From NCBI GenBank assembly GCA_035574175.1, contig DATLZB010000036.1, forward strand, positions 1 to 16,967: a stretch of 16,967 bases of DNA, in the 5' to 3' direction. The position numbers were made by a program, and so were the translations under genes. Origin of the DNA: DATLZB01 sp035574175. GTDB lineage: Bacteria; Pseudomonadota; Alphaproteobacteria; Rhizobiales; Hyphomicrobiaceae. This document shows, in pieces, positions 1 to 8,418 of the stretch; the stretch's first letter is position 1; the number at the start of each line of letters is the position of its first letter. The notes under the pieces are model-generated. The model saw only the letters and a list, made by a program, of their open reading frames with translations. It was not told where the DNA came from and searched no databases.

Positions 1-1029
<1,029 letters not shown>

Positions 1030-1049
1030 CCCGCGTTCCCGTCATGACT

Positions 1050-1074
1050 GGGCCCCGGCTGATGGCCGGGGCCC
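1050..1074 (-). other. Perfect 10-bp hairpin in the purA leader
   Basis: Arms GGGCCCCGGC (1050-1059) and GCCGGGGCCC (1065-1074) pair without mismatch around the 5-base loop TGATG. The hairpin lies 21 bases upstream of the purA ATG and about 95 bases after the stop of the triple-repeat gene. There is no T-run on either side, so it is not a standard intrinsic terminator. It begins about 8 bases after a TATAGT -10 match, so it would sit at the very 5' end of a purA transcript, where it could protect the message or affect translation. A factor-dependent terminator for the gene upstream is the alternative. Confidence 0.6.
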
Positions 1075-1081
1075 TGATCGG

Positions 1082-1087
1082 ACTATA
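1082..1087 (-). promoter_or_regulatory. Candidate -10 element for purA
   Basis: The minus strand reads TATAGT, a five of six match to TATAAT, 53 bases before the purA ATG. No convincing -35 is seen 16-18 bases upstream, which weakens the call. The predicted start point falls at about 1074-1075, the foot of the hairpin. Support is by pattern only. Confidence 0.35.
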
Positions 1088-1169
1088 GCCCAGGCTGGCC
1101 TCGTGCGGCCAGTCGTCGAGAGCCGGCGGCGCTGCCCATGCTGCTCAGGACGCGGGAACGACAAGCTCG

Positions 1170-2363
1170 CTACTGCAGGCCCTCCACGCACACCGTGGCC
1201 GTGCTGATGCGCTGTTTGGCGATGATGTCGACCGGGTTGAGCTTGGTCCGATAGTTCAACACCACGCGGTCGATGGCGCGTTCCCATCCCTTGAGGTCGA
1301 GCGGCCGCGTGCGCTCGCCGGCGCGGAGGAAGTGGCGCACCTGGATGTCGTCCGACGCCCCATTGGCATAGATGACCTTGAGATCCAGGATCTCGACGTC
1401 GGCACCGCGCACCTCGAGGCGAATCGACCTGAAGCGGCCCTCCCGGCGCCCGACACGGATCGAATCGCTGTCCCTGCCGAACAGCGCAACCTGCTGACAG
1501 CCAAGTTCGACCCAGTCGCCGCGACCGGGAGCGAATGCGGGAGGCCCGTCACCCCGCCCTGCCGGCTCCCCATAGAGCGTCACCACCGCTTCGCCGCGGA
1601 AGCTCGGCCGCGCGCGGTAGGTGAGATCGACACGCCTGAGGTAGCTGCGCTCGCCGCGCAGGTCGATCGGCAGCACCTCGCCCTGGCGAACCAGCCGGTC
1701 GACTCGGAACTCCTCCTGGTAGCCGTTGAGGTAAATGATACGCACATCCATCAGGTGCACGTCGTTACGGCTGACCTCGAGATAAAGCGTGCGGAACGAG
1801 CGCGTGCGGAACCAATCCTCCGGCTGGCCGATAATGATGCTGTCGCGGTCGACGCCGAAGCCGACGCTCTGTCGTCCGAGCACGATCCAGTCCGGTCGTG
1901 GCCCCGGCCCGGAACGGACGAGCGCCGGAGCACCGCGCCGCGCCGGCTCGCCATAGACGCGAACCACCGCCTGACCACGGAAGTTCGGCCGCGAGCGGTA
2001 GGTCATTTCGATCTGTCTCAGGTAGCTGCGTTCGCCTCTGAGATCGACCGCCAAGTCACTGCCGGCGCGGATCAGCCTGTCCACCGCCAGCGTCTCGGTA
2101 TAGCCGTTGATATAGACGAGGCGGATCGTCTGCAGGTGGATGTCGTTCTGGAGCACCTCGAAGTGCAGTGCACTGAACGAGCGGTTACGGAACCAGTCCT
2201 CCGACTGACCGATGCGGATCACGTCGCGATCCACCAGAAAGCCGACCGATTGCTGCCCGAGCAGCACCCAGTCGCGGCGATCCCCTCGCTGCGCAGACGC
2301 CTCGCCCGCCATCATGCCGGCAAGCGCCAGCACCAAGATCACTCCAGCCAATCGCTTCCACAT
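1170..2363 (-). CDS. Exported protein of three tandem DUF2541-like repeats
   Basis: The product is 397 residues with a clear signal peptide (about 1-25, cleaved near ASA|Q). Three homologous units follow at about 31-140, 158-267 and 283-397. Each opens with a DW(V/I)xLG(Q/R)QSVGFxVDRD-like block, and continues with a V..ND(I/V)HL...R..Y(I/L)NGY block and an (I/V)DLRGERSYLR block. The pattern resembles the DUF2541 (YaaI) family of small periplasmic proteins, whose function is not known; this assignment is by memory of the family. Units 1 and 2 are much alike, while unit 3 is more diverged and lacks the DWFRxRSF stretch. The only two cysteines, Cys289 and Cys392, bracket unit 3 and could form a disulfide. 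The start is ATG with GGCGGAG upstream. A periplasmic location is likely; no enzyme motif is seen. Confidence 0.8.
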   Translation of the reverse strand: MWKRLAGVILVLALAGMMAGEASAQRGDRRDWVLLGQQSVGFLVDRDVIRIGQSEDWFRNRSFSALHFEVLQNDIHLQTIRLVYINGYTETLAVDRLIRAGSDLAVDLRGERSYLRQIEMTYRSRPNFRGQAVVRVYGEPARRGAPALVRSGPGPRPDWIVLGRQSVGFGVDRDSIIIGQPEDWFRTRSFRTLYLEVSRNDVHLMDVRIIYLNGYQEEFRVDRLVRQGEVLPIDLRGERSYLRRVDLTYRARPSFRGEAVVTLYGEPAGRGDGPPAFAPGRGDWVELGCQQVALFGRDSDSIRVGRREGRFRSIRLEVRGADVEILDLKVIYANGASDDIQVRHFLRAGERTRPLDLKGWERAIDRVVLNYRTKLNPVDIIAKQRISTATVCVEGLQ

Positions 2364-2505
2364 GTCCCGTCTCCGCCACCGCTGTGCCGACGAACCGGCC
2401 GCTGGTATCCTTTCTCTCGCTCGGCATCAAGGCGGGAGCAAGGACATCCGTCCGACCCGGCTCGCCTGCAAGTACGAAGGCTGCCATGCTGCACTGCAAG
2501 AGCCC

Positions 2506-4182
2506 TTATCGTCCGAATACGATCGATTTGCCACTCGGCCAAGTGATGCGGTATCCGAACTCGATCACCCGTTCCTCATCTGGAGCGAGCTTGTCTTCCC
2601 AGGCGAGAACGCCGCGCCGGTCGTCGACGTCGCGTCGGGTCGGCGGCGTGCGGCCGATCAGCTCGACCTTGATATCCTGATTGCCGGCAACCGGGACCTG
2701 GTCGCGCACCGAAAAGGCGATTGGCCGCTCGTGCAGGCTCCTGATTGTCATGCGGTAACTGCGAGTGTCGGTGCGCATCGCCGAGATGAGCCCGCTCTCG
2801 CCGCGCTTTTCCTCCACCACCACGTGTTTCACGCGCACCGCATCGTCAGGGCCGAAGCCGAGCTCGTGCTCCTCGCCGGCCGAGAGCTGCGGCAGCCTGC
2901 CATTGCCGACCAAGGTGCGGTCGCGAAACAGACTGACCTGGCCAGCGAGATAGGGCGCAGCCTTGGGCAGCGTGAACCGGGCATAAAGGAAGGCGCGCGG
3001 ATCGAGGCGCGGCACGGCCCGCACGGTGAGCGCCGGCTCCATTTCGATCTCCTCGATCTGCACGCGCTTGGCTTCACCGGTGTTGGCAACGCTGAGCCGG
3101 CCGGGAATGGCGAATACGGCCTGGAAGGCAGTGACGTCGGCCTCCGCACGCCGCTCGATCGCCTCCTCCATCGGCGCCGGTGCCTCCTTTATGTCCCGTG
3201 TCGCGCCGGCTTCGCCGCCCGGCGCCATCCGCCGCGCCGTCGCCTGCGGCGGGGACGCCGGCATCGCCGTAGGCGGCCGCTCGGGCGGGAAGTCGACGAT
3301 GATCGGCTTGAGATCCGGGGCTGCCGCGCCGGCTGCCGGACGGCTGGTCGATAGCGAAAGGGTCACGTTCTCCCACGGCTCGGCCGTGCGCTGGGTGATG
3401 CTGGCACGCCGCGTCAGCGTCAGCTTTGGAGGGGCCGCCCGCGAGCCCGTCCACAGCCGCGCGTCGTAGAGCGCGCCCCAGGACGCCTCGGGCACCTGAT
3501 AGCGCACCGTCAGATCGGCTTCGAGCGGCGCTCGCGCTGCGAGGAACACCTTGACCTCGGTGCGCTCGAGCATGGGCGGACCCTCGGCCCTGAGCTGCTG
3601 TTCGAGGTCGCGGATCTTGCGATCAATGTCGCGGATGCGCACGCCTGCCTCAAGCACGGCCTTCTGCGCCGCGGGCATTTCTTGGGCGATGAGGCCAAGC
3701 ACCTGCGCCCAGTCCTCGCGCCCTGCCGCACCCGCGGCCACGGCCTGAGGGGTTCGGGTGGGCAGCTGCACGAGGTTGGCGAGGAACGACTTGCGCGCTT
3801 CGGCCGCCTGCTGCGTGGCTTGATGGAGCGCCCGCTCGTCCTTCAGCCTTTCGATCTCGTTCTCAATGCGCTTGCGCTTGCTAGCCGCCACCTCCGGATC
3901 GATGCGGGGCACCGAGACCCGGCGCACGTCGATCGCACCGATCTCGAGCGGCCCGGTCGCCTTGCCCTCGACCCGGATCGAGCCTTCGACGGCCTGTTGC
4001 GGCAGGTCAGCGAACAAAATGGTGTGCTCGCCGGCCTCGAGTTTTACGCGTGCCAGCCGGCGCACCTCGGCTCCGGACGGGAAGACCACCACGGAGTCGA
4101 TCTTCGACGAGGCCGTGAGCTCGGCCGCGACGAGTGTGTCCGCGCACGCCAGTATGGCCACGGCGGCTGCCACCCTGCGCAT
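2506..4182 (-). CDS. Exported DUF4140/DUF4139 (MuiA-like) protein
   Basis: The 558-residue product has a signal peptide (about 1-20, VAA|EL), an N-terminal beta domain like DUF4140 (about 26-90), helical coiled-coil stretches (about 95-135 and 170-200), then a long beta-rich DUF4139 region (about 205-548). A proline/alanine-rich, probably disordered insert sits at about 282-345. Typical DUF4139 features are LTVRYQVPEASWGALYDARL near 224-243 and ENVTLSLSTSRP at 271-282. The family includes proteins called mucoidy inhibitor MuiA; the biochemical role is unknown and a cell-envelope role is inferred from export. I chose the ATG at 4180-4182 because it begins the signal peptide and is preceded by GGGGAGGG. 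A longer reading from 4248 adds 22 residues that do not look like a leader. It lies after serA with a 127-base gap. Confidence 0.85.
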   Translation of the reverse strand: MRRVAAAVAILACADTLVAAELTASSKIDSVVVFPSGAEVRRLARVKLEAGEHTILFADLPQQAVEGSIRVEGKATGPLEIGAIDVRRVSVPRIDPEVAASKRKRIENEIERLKDERALHQATQQAAEARKSFLANLVQLPTRTPQAVAAGAAGREDWAQVLGLIAQEMPAAQKAVLEAGVRIRDIDRKIRDLEQQLRAEGPPMLERTEVKVFLAARAPLEADLTVRYQVPEASWGALYDARLWTGSRAAPPKLTLTRRASITQRTAEPWENVTLSLSTSRPAAGAAAPDLKPIIVDFPPERPPTAMPASPPQATARRMAPGGEAGATRDIKEAPAPMEEAIERRAEADVTAFQAVFAIPGRLSVANTGEAKRVQIEEIEMEPALTVRAVPRLDPRAFLYARFTLPKAAPYLAGQVSLFRDRTLVGNGRLPQLSAGEEHELGFGPDDAVRVKHVVVEEKRGESGLISAMRTDTRSYRMTIRSLHERPIAFSVRDQVPVAGNQDIKVELIGRTPPTRRDVDDRRGVLAWEDKLAPDEERVIEFGYRITWPSGKSIVFGR

Positions 4183-4281
4183 GAGGTACCCTCCCCGATT
4201 GTTGGCTTTCCCCGCGCCGCTACAGGGTTGGAGGCATTCGTGACCCAACTGTGGCGATTGGCGAACCCTCCTGGAGCAACA

Positions 4282-4302
4282 ACCAGCCGGCGACCGCTGG
4301 CC
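4282..4302 (-). terminator. Weak hairpin after serA
   Basis: Just past the serA stop the minus strand can pair GCCAGC with GCTGGT (one G-U pair) around an 8-base loop, followed by TGTTGCT. The T-run is poor. It could be a weak terminator for serC–serA, but the pattern is common in GC-rich DNA. Confidence 0.25.
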
Positions 4303-4309
4303 GACGCCG

Positions 4310-5893
4310 TCAGAAGCTCAGTCGGTTGACACGTACCACGTGCGGCAGTGCACGGATCTTCGCGAGCACCTCATCGCTCACCGGCTCGTCGGTCGACACC
4401 ACGCAGATGGCATCGCCTCCCGGCCGGTCGCGCCCGAGGTTCAATGTGGCGATATTGACGTTCGCTTCCCCCATGAGCGAACCGAATCTGCCGATGAACC
4501 CCGGCTTGTCGGCGTTGCGGATGTAGAGCATGTGCGGGGCGATCTCGAACTCCATGTTGATGTCGCGCACCTGGATGATGCGTGGGCGGCCGTCGGAGAA
4601 CACGGTCCCGGCCACCGAGCGCTCAAGGCGGTCGGCAACGATGGTTAGCCGCACATAGCTTTCGAACGCGCCCTCCTGAGTACGGGTCACCTCCTCCACC
4701 ATGATGCCGCGCTCTTTCGCATGCACCGCTGCCGACACCATGTTGACCTCCGACAGCAGCGCGCTGAGCACCCCTTTGAGCGCTGCTGCGGTCAGGGCCC
4801 TCTTGTTGAGCAGTGCCACCTCGCCCGAGTACTCGATGCGGATGGCCCTGATGCTCGATTCCGTGAGCTGTCCCGCAAAGCTGCCGAGTTGCTCGGCAAG
4901 CTTGACATAGGGTCTGAGCCGCGGCGCCTCCTCGGCCGTGATGTTCGGAAAGTTGATGGCATTGGTGATGGCGCCCTTAATGAGATAGTCCGACATCTGC
5001 TCGGCAACCTGCAGCGCCACGTTCTCCTGGGCCTCGGTGGTGGCGGCGCCGAGGTGCGGCGTGCAGATCACGTTAGGGAGCCCGAAGAGCACGTTCTCTC
5101 TCGCCGGCTCCTCCACGAACACGTCGAGCGCGGCCCCTGCCACGTGACCCGACCTGATGGCCTCGGCCAACGCCTTCTCGTCGACGAGACCGCCGCGCGC
5201 GCAGTTGATGATGCGCACGCCCTTGCGGCACTTGGCGAGCGCCCTGGCATCGAGGATGTTCCGCGTCTTGTCGGTTAGCGGTGTGTGCAGAGTGATGAAG
5301 TCGGCACGAGCGAGCAGGTCGTCGAGCTCCACCTTTTCCACGCCGATCTCCATGGCGCGCTCCTCCGACAGGAACGGGTCGTAGGCGATGACGTGCATCT
5401 TGAGTCCGATGGCGCGGTCGGCGACGATCGAGCCGATGTTGCCGCAGCCGATGACGCCGAGCGTCTTGGAATAGAGCTCGACGCCGAGAAAGCGGTTCTT
5501 TTCCCACTTGCCGGCCTGCGTTGAGCGGTCGGCCTCCGGGATTTGCCGGGCGAGTGCCAGCATCAGCGAGATGGCGTGCTCGGCGGTGGTGATCGAGTTG
5601 CCGAAGGGCGTGTTCATCACGATGATGCCCTTGGCGGTAGCCGCCTTCACGTCGATGTTGTCGACGCCGATGCCGGCCCGCCCAATCACCTTGAGCTTCG
5701 AAGCCGCGGCAATGACCTTTTCGGTCACTTTGGTCGCCGAGCGCACGGCTAGACCGTCATAGTCGCCGACGATCCTCTCAAGCTCTTCTTTGGAAAGGCC
5801 GGTTCGCACTTCCGTGTCGACGCCGCGTTGCTTGAAAATCTGCACGGCAGCCGGGGAGAGGTCGTCGGAGATGAGCACTTTGGGGCTGGGCAT
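4310..5893 (-). CDS. serA: D-3-phosphoglycerate dehydrogenase
   Basis: SerA oxidises 3-phosphoglycerate to 3-phosphohydroxypyruvate with NAD+, the first step of serine synthesis in the cytoplasm. The 527-residue product is the long type: a split substrate domain (about 1-98 and 290-318), an NAD domain with GCGNIG at 149-154 and Asp172 after the second strand, then an allosteric domain (about 320-450) and a C-terminal ACT domain (about 455-527, DKPGFIGRFG) expected to bind serine. The catalytic trio is visible as Arg233 (CARGG), Glu262 (EEP) and His280 (PHLGAA). The start ATG has AAAGGTG upstream. It follows serC by 100 bases and is probably co-transcribed with it. A tandem 11-base repeat sits directly before its ribosome site. 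Confidence 0.97.
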   Translation of the reverse strand: MPSPKVLISDDLSPAAVQIFKQRGVDTEVRTGLSKEELERIVGDYDGLAVRSATKVTEKVIAAASKLKVIGRAGIGVDNIDVKAATAKGIIVMNTPFGNSITTAEHAISLMLALARQIPEADRSTQAGKWEKNRFLGVELYSKTLGVIGCGNIGSIVADRAIGLKMHVIAYDPFLSEERAMEIGVEKVELDDLLARADFITLHTPLTDKTRNILDARALAKCRKGVRIINCARGGLVDEKALAEAIRSGHVAGAALDVFVEEPARENVLFGLPNVICTPHLGAATTEAQENVALQVAEQMSDYLIKGAITNAINFPNITAEEAPRLRPYVKLAEQLGSFAGQLTESSIRAIRIEYSGEVALLNKRALTAAALKGVLSALLSEVNMVSAAVHAKERGIMVEEVTRTQEGAFESYVRLTIVADRLERSVAGTVFSDGRPRIIQVRDINMEFEIAPHMLYIRNADKPGFIGRFGSLMGEANVNIATLNLGRDRPGGDAICVVSTDEPVSDEVLAKIRALPHVVRVNRLSF

Positions 5894-5901
5894 GACGCAC
5901 C

Positions 5902-5925
5902 TTTACTGGGCATTTTTACTGGGCA
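5902..5925 (-). repeat. Tandem 11-base repeat before serA
   Basis: On the plus strand TTTACTGGGCA occurs at 5902-5912 and again at 5915-5925, two bases apart. On the coding strand this is TGCCCAGTAAA twice, the second copy running into the AAAGG ribosome site of serA. It may be an operator, a translation-control site, or simply a small duplication. Confidence 0.55.
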
Positions 5926-5993
5926 GTGGATCGAAGCCAGCGGCCTGGCCACCCCGTCACGAGGCGCCGGCGCAAGCATGGGACCTGCGGCCT

Positions 5994-7169
5994 TCACGCC
6001 GCCTTGGCGAGCTTTCCTTTGAGCTCCGCAAACGCCCACTCAAGCCACGGCGTGAGCGCCTCGACGTCGGCCGTCTCCACGGTCGAGCCGGTCCAGATCC
6101 TCAAGCCCGGCGGCGCGTCGCGGTAATAGGCGATGTCCATCGCCACCCCTTCCGTTTCGAGCAGCGTCGCGAACTCCTTGGCGAAGGCCGCCTGCCTCTC
6201 GACCGGCATGCCTGCGATTGCCGGGTCGGTGAACTTAAGGCACACCGAGGTGTTGGAGCGCGTGGCCGGATCGACGGCCAAGTTGGCGATCCAGGGCGTG
6301 CGCTCGATCCAGTCGAAGAGCACCTGGGCGTTGGTGTCGGCGCGGCGCATGAGGCCGGCGAGCCCGCCGATACTCTCCGCCCAGGCCAGCGTATCGAGAT
6401 AATCCTCCACGCACAGCATCGATGGCGTATTGATCGTCTCGCCCTCGAACACGGCCTGCATCAGCTTGCCGCCTGAGACGAGCCGGAACAGCTTGGGCAG
6501 CGGCCGCGGCGGCGTGTAGCTCTCAAGCCGCTCCACCGCGCGCGAGGAAAGGATCAGCATGCCGTGCGCCGCCTCGCCCCCCAGCACCTTCTGCCAGGAA
6601 AAGGTGGCGACATCGACCTTGGGCCAGTCTATGGCCTGCGCGAAGGCTGCCGACGTGGCATCGGCGAGCGTCAGTCCCTGGCGGTCGGCCGCAATCCATT
6701 TGCCGTCGGGCACGCGCACACCCGACGTAGTTCCATTCCAGGTGAACACCACGTCGCGCGCGAAGTCCACTTGGGCGAGATCGGGAAGCCTGCCGTAGTC
6801 GGCGCGGAGGATGCGAACGTCCTCAAGCTTGAGTTGTTTGGTGATGTCGGTGACCCATCCCTCGCCGAAGCTCTCCCAGGCGAGCACGTCGACCCCGCGA
6901 GCGCCGAGCATCGCCCACATCGCCATCTCGAAAGCCCCCGTGTCGGAGCCGGCCACGATGGCGCAGCGGTAATCGTCCGGCACGCCGAGCAGGGCCTTCG
7001 TCTTGTCGATGGCGAGCTTCAAGCGCGCCTTGCCCTCCCTTGCCCGATGGGAGCGGCCGAGAAAGGCGCTCTCGAGGTGTCGTGGGGACCAGCCGGGGCG
7101 CTTTGCGCAGGGGCCGGAGGAGAAATGGGCGCAATTCGGCCGCTTGGCCGGTTTGGCAAGCACAGTCAT
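5994..7169 (-). CDS. serC: Phosphoserine transaminase
   Basis: SerC transfers an amino group from glutamate to 3-phosphohydroxypyruvate, giving O-phosphoserine; it uses pyridoxal phosphate. The 391-residue product matches the class V aminotransferase fold in the form common in Alphaproteobacteria. Visible features are the N-terminal SSGPCAKRPGW (17-27), Asp170 in LADATSA, the cofactor lysine Lys194 in FSWQKVLGG, and the C-terminal GLRIWTGSTV (355-364). A Gly-Thr-Thr turn (146-148) sits in the substrate region. The start ATG has GGAAGGG about 7 bases upstream. It lies directly before serA in the same direction, the two forming a serine operon. A good promoter is found at 7224-7252. The last enzyme of the pathway, SerB, is not in this window. 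Confidence 0.96.
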   Translation of the reverse strand: MTVLAKPAKRPNCAHFSSGPCAKRPGWSPRHLESAFLGRSHRAREGKARLKLAIDKTKALLGVPDDYRCAIVAGSDTGAFEMAMWAMLGARGVDVLAWESFGEGWVTDITKQLKLEDVRILRADYGRLPDLAQVDFARDVVFTWNGTTSGVRVPDGKWIAADRQGLTLADATSAAFAQAIDWPKVDVATFSWQKVLGGEAAHGMLILSSRAVERLESYTPPRPLPKLFRLVSGGKLMQAVFEGETINTPSMLCVEDYLDTLAWAESIGGLAGLMRRADTNAQVLFDWIERTPWIANLAVDPATRSNTSVCLKFTDPAIAGMPVERQAAFAKEFATLLETEGVAMDIAYYRDAPPGLRIWTGSTVETADVEALTPWLEWAFAELKGKLAKAA

Positions 7170-7193
7170 GAACCTACCCTTCCAGATAAGCCG

Positions 7194-7211
7194 CCCCTCG
7201 TTGGGGAGGGG
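7194..7211 (-). other. Small stem-loop in the serC leader
   Basis: CCCCT (7194-7198) can pair with AGGGG (7207-7211), with an alternative pairing of CCCC with GGGG (7203-7206). It lies between the predicted start point and the serC ATG. Alphaproteobacteria are known to carry structured leaders before serC, but I cannot match this short stem to that class by eye. Read it only as a possible leader structure. Confidence 0.35.
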
Positions 7212-7223
7212 TGTCCCGCGATC

Positions 7224-7252
7224 CGGATAGGGTCGGCGACGATCGCTGTCAA
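7224..7252 (-). promoter_or_regulatory. Sigma-70-type promoter of serC–serA
   Basis: The minus strand has TTGACA (7247-7252), a 17-base spacer and TATCCG (7224-7229). The -35 is a perfect match and the spacing is ideal; the -10 is a common alphaproteobacterial variant. The predicted start is near 7217, giving a leader of about 48 bases. It is the strongest promoter match I saw in the window. Confidence 0.65.
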
Positions 7253-7262
7253 CTTGAACGTC

Positions 7263-7283
7263 GGCCTGAGACGCTAGGTCTCA
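7263..7283 (-). other. Short hairpin after the barrel-protein gene
   Basis: A 6-bp inverted repeat, TGAGAC and GTCTCA around a 5-base loop (about 7267-7283), lies directly after the stop codon at 7287-7289. There is no T-run behind it, so termination is uncertain; it sits upstream of the serC -35. Confidence 0.35.
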
Positions 7284-7286
7284 CGC

Positions 7287-8150
7287 TCACCTGATGTCGA
7301 ACCGCAGTCCCACGCGCAACTCATGCACCACCTGATCGTCGATGATGACATGCTGGTTGGGGTTACCAGCGCCCACGTTGATGGCGAAGTCGGCGCCGTC
7401 GAGAAAGAGCAGCCGGTAGCCGAAGTCGAAGTGCGTGTTGTGGTTGACGTCGTAACTGGCCCCGATCATGAACGCGCCGGCAAAGGCGAAGGCGTAGTCC
7501 TTGTCGCGCCCTGCGTAGGTGGCGAGCGTAATCGGCCCTGGCGAGACCGGAGCGCCCGGATCGCAGTCCACCGCATCGACGCATTCGATGGTCTGATTCA
7601 GTGTGCGCGAGAACGTGTGCAGCACGAGACCGACACCGGCACCGATGTAGGGCGTGAAGGCATGGCCCATGGGTATGTCGATGTAGCCGTTGACGAGACC
7701 GGTCCACGTGCGGCTGCGAATGGTGTCGGTGATCGTATCCCGGTTCTGAAAACCGGTCGTGGGGCTCGTGTAGGTCACTGTCCCGTCGGCATCGCCGGTG
7801 ATCTCGTTGCGCACATCGATGGTGATATCGGCGCGCAGCCAGCGCGATAGGTACATGCCGAAGCCCAAACCATAGCGGGCAAATTCGTCGAATCCGGAGT
7901 CCTCCCTCAAGTTCGGCGCATAGACATCGTATTCGGTCTCAAAGCGGTGCGTGTCTGACCAATTGTAGCTGACGTCGATGCGCACGTAGTAGTCGGCGGC
8001 GAACTCCGGCACGGGCGCGGGCGCTGGAACCGGCACGACCACGGGCGCGGGTACGCGGCTCGTGCCATTGGCCGCGGCGGGGGTCGCAAGACCCGCGGCA
8101 AAGAGCACTCCGAGCCACAGGCCGGTCGTCACCATCGCCTGGATGTGCAT
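7287..8150 (-). CDS. Outer-membrane beta-barrel protein (Omp25/LomR-like)
   Basis: The 287-residue product has a signal peptide (about 1-27, AAA|NG), a proline/valine linker (33-48, alternating VPAP), then a beta-barrel from about 50 to the C-terminus. Alternating hydrophobic strands are clear, and GYIDIPMGHAFTPYIGAGVG (155-174) is the hallmark of small outer-membrane barrels of the Omp25/OmpW-like group. Two cysteines, 190 and 196, lie in a predicted surface loop and may be bridged. The last residues, ELRVGLRFDIR, form a final strand but end in Arg rather than the usual Phe. The start ATG has GAGGG 10 bases upstream; Met6 is a less likely start. Role: probably a structural or adhesive surface protein; no substrate can be named. 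It sits alone between glmM and serC. Confidence 0.8.
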   Translation of the reverse strand: MHIQAMVTTGLWLGVLFAAGLATPAAANGTSRVPAPVVVPVPAPAPVPEFAADYYVRIDVSYNWSDTHRFETEYDVYAPNLREDSGFDEFARYGLGFGMYLSRWLRADITIDVRNEITGDADGTVTYTSPTTGFQNRDTITDTIRSRTWTGLVNGYIDIPMGHAFTPYIGAGVGLVLHTFSRTLNQTIECVDAVDCDPGAPVSPGPITLATYAGRDKDYAFAFAGAFMIGASYDVNHNTHFDFGYRLLFLDGADFAINVGAGNPNQHVIIDDQVVHELRVGLRFDIR

Positions 8151-8418
8151 GGTCGCTTATCCCTCGTTGGGGCAGCCGGCGCGGAAAGAAGCGCCATGCC
8201 GCCGAAACCGCGGACACACACGCACCGACTTTCGACTGGGAACGCGCAACCCGACCCCGACGCGCGGCAAATGCGACGCTGTGCGTAGGCAGAACAGCCC
8301 TTGCCGCCGTCGACCGATTCGCTAGGTGGCCTGATTCGGCCGCACTTGGATGCGCAACTGATTCAGCGGTGACGGTAGTTCACAAGTTTTAAGGGAGGCT
8401 TAATCGAGCGGCCGGCAC
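8151..8418. other. 268-base spacer between glmM and the barrel gene
   Basis: No convincing gene is present: the short reading frames here lack ribosome sites and recognisable motifs. The stretch must hold the barrel-gene promoter, but no -35/-10 pair with good spacing stands out. Its end next to the barrel gene carries CCCCAACGAGGG (minus strand, 8161-8172), which is also found in the serC leader. Confidence 0.5.

Noticed and set aside
1332..3354. Long plus-strand open frames opposite the triple-repeat and DUF4139 genes
   Set aside because: No ribosome sites or domains; the minus-strand genes have signal peptides, repeats and good ribosome sites.
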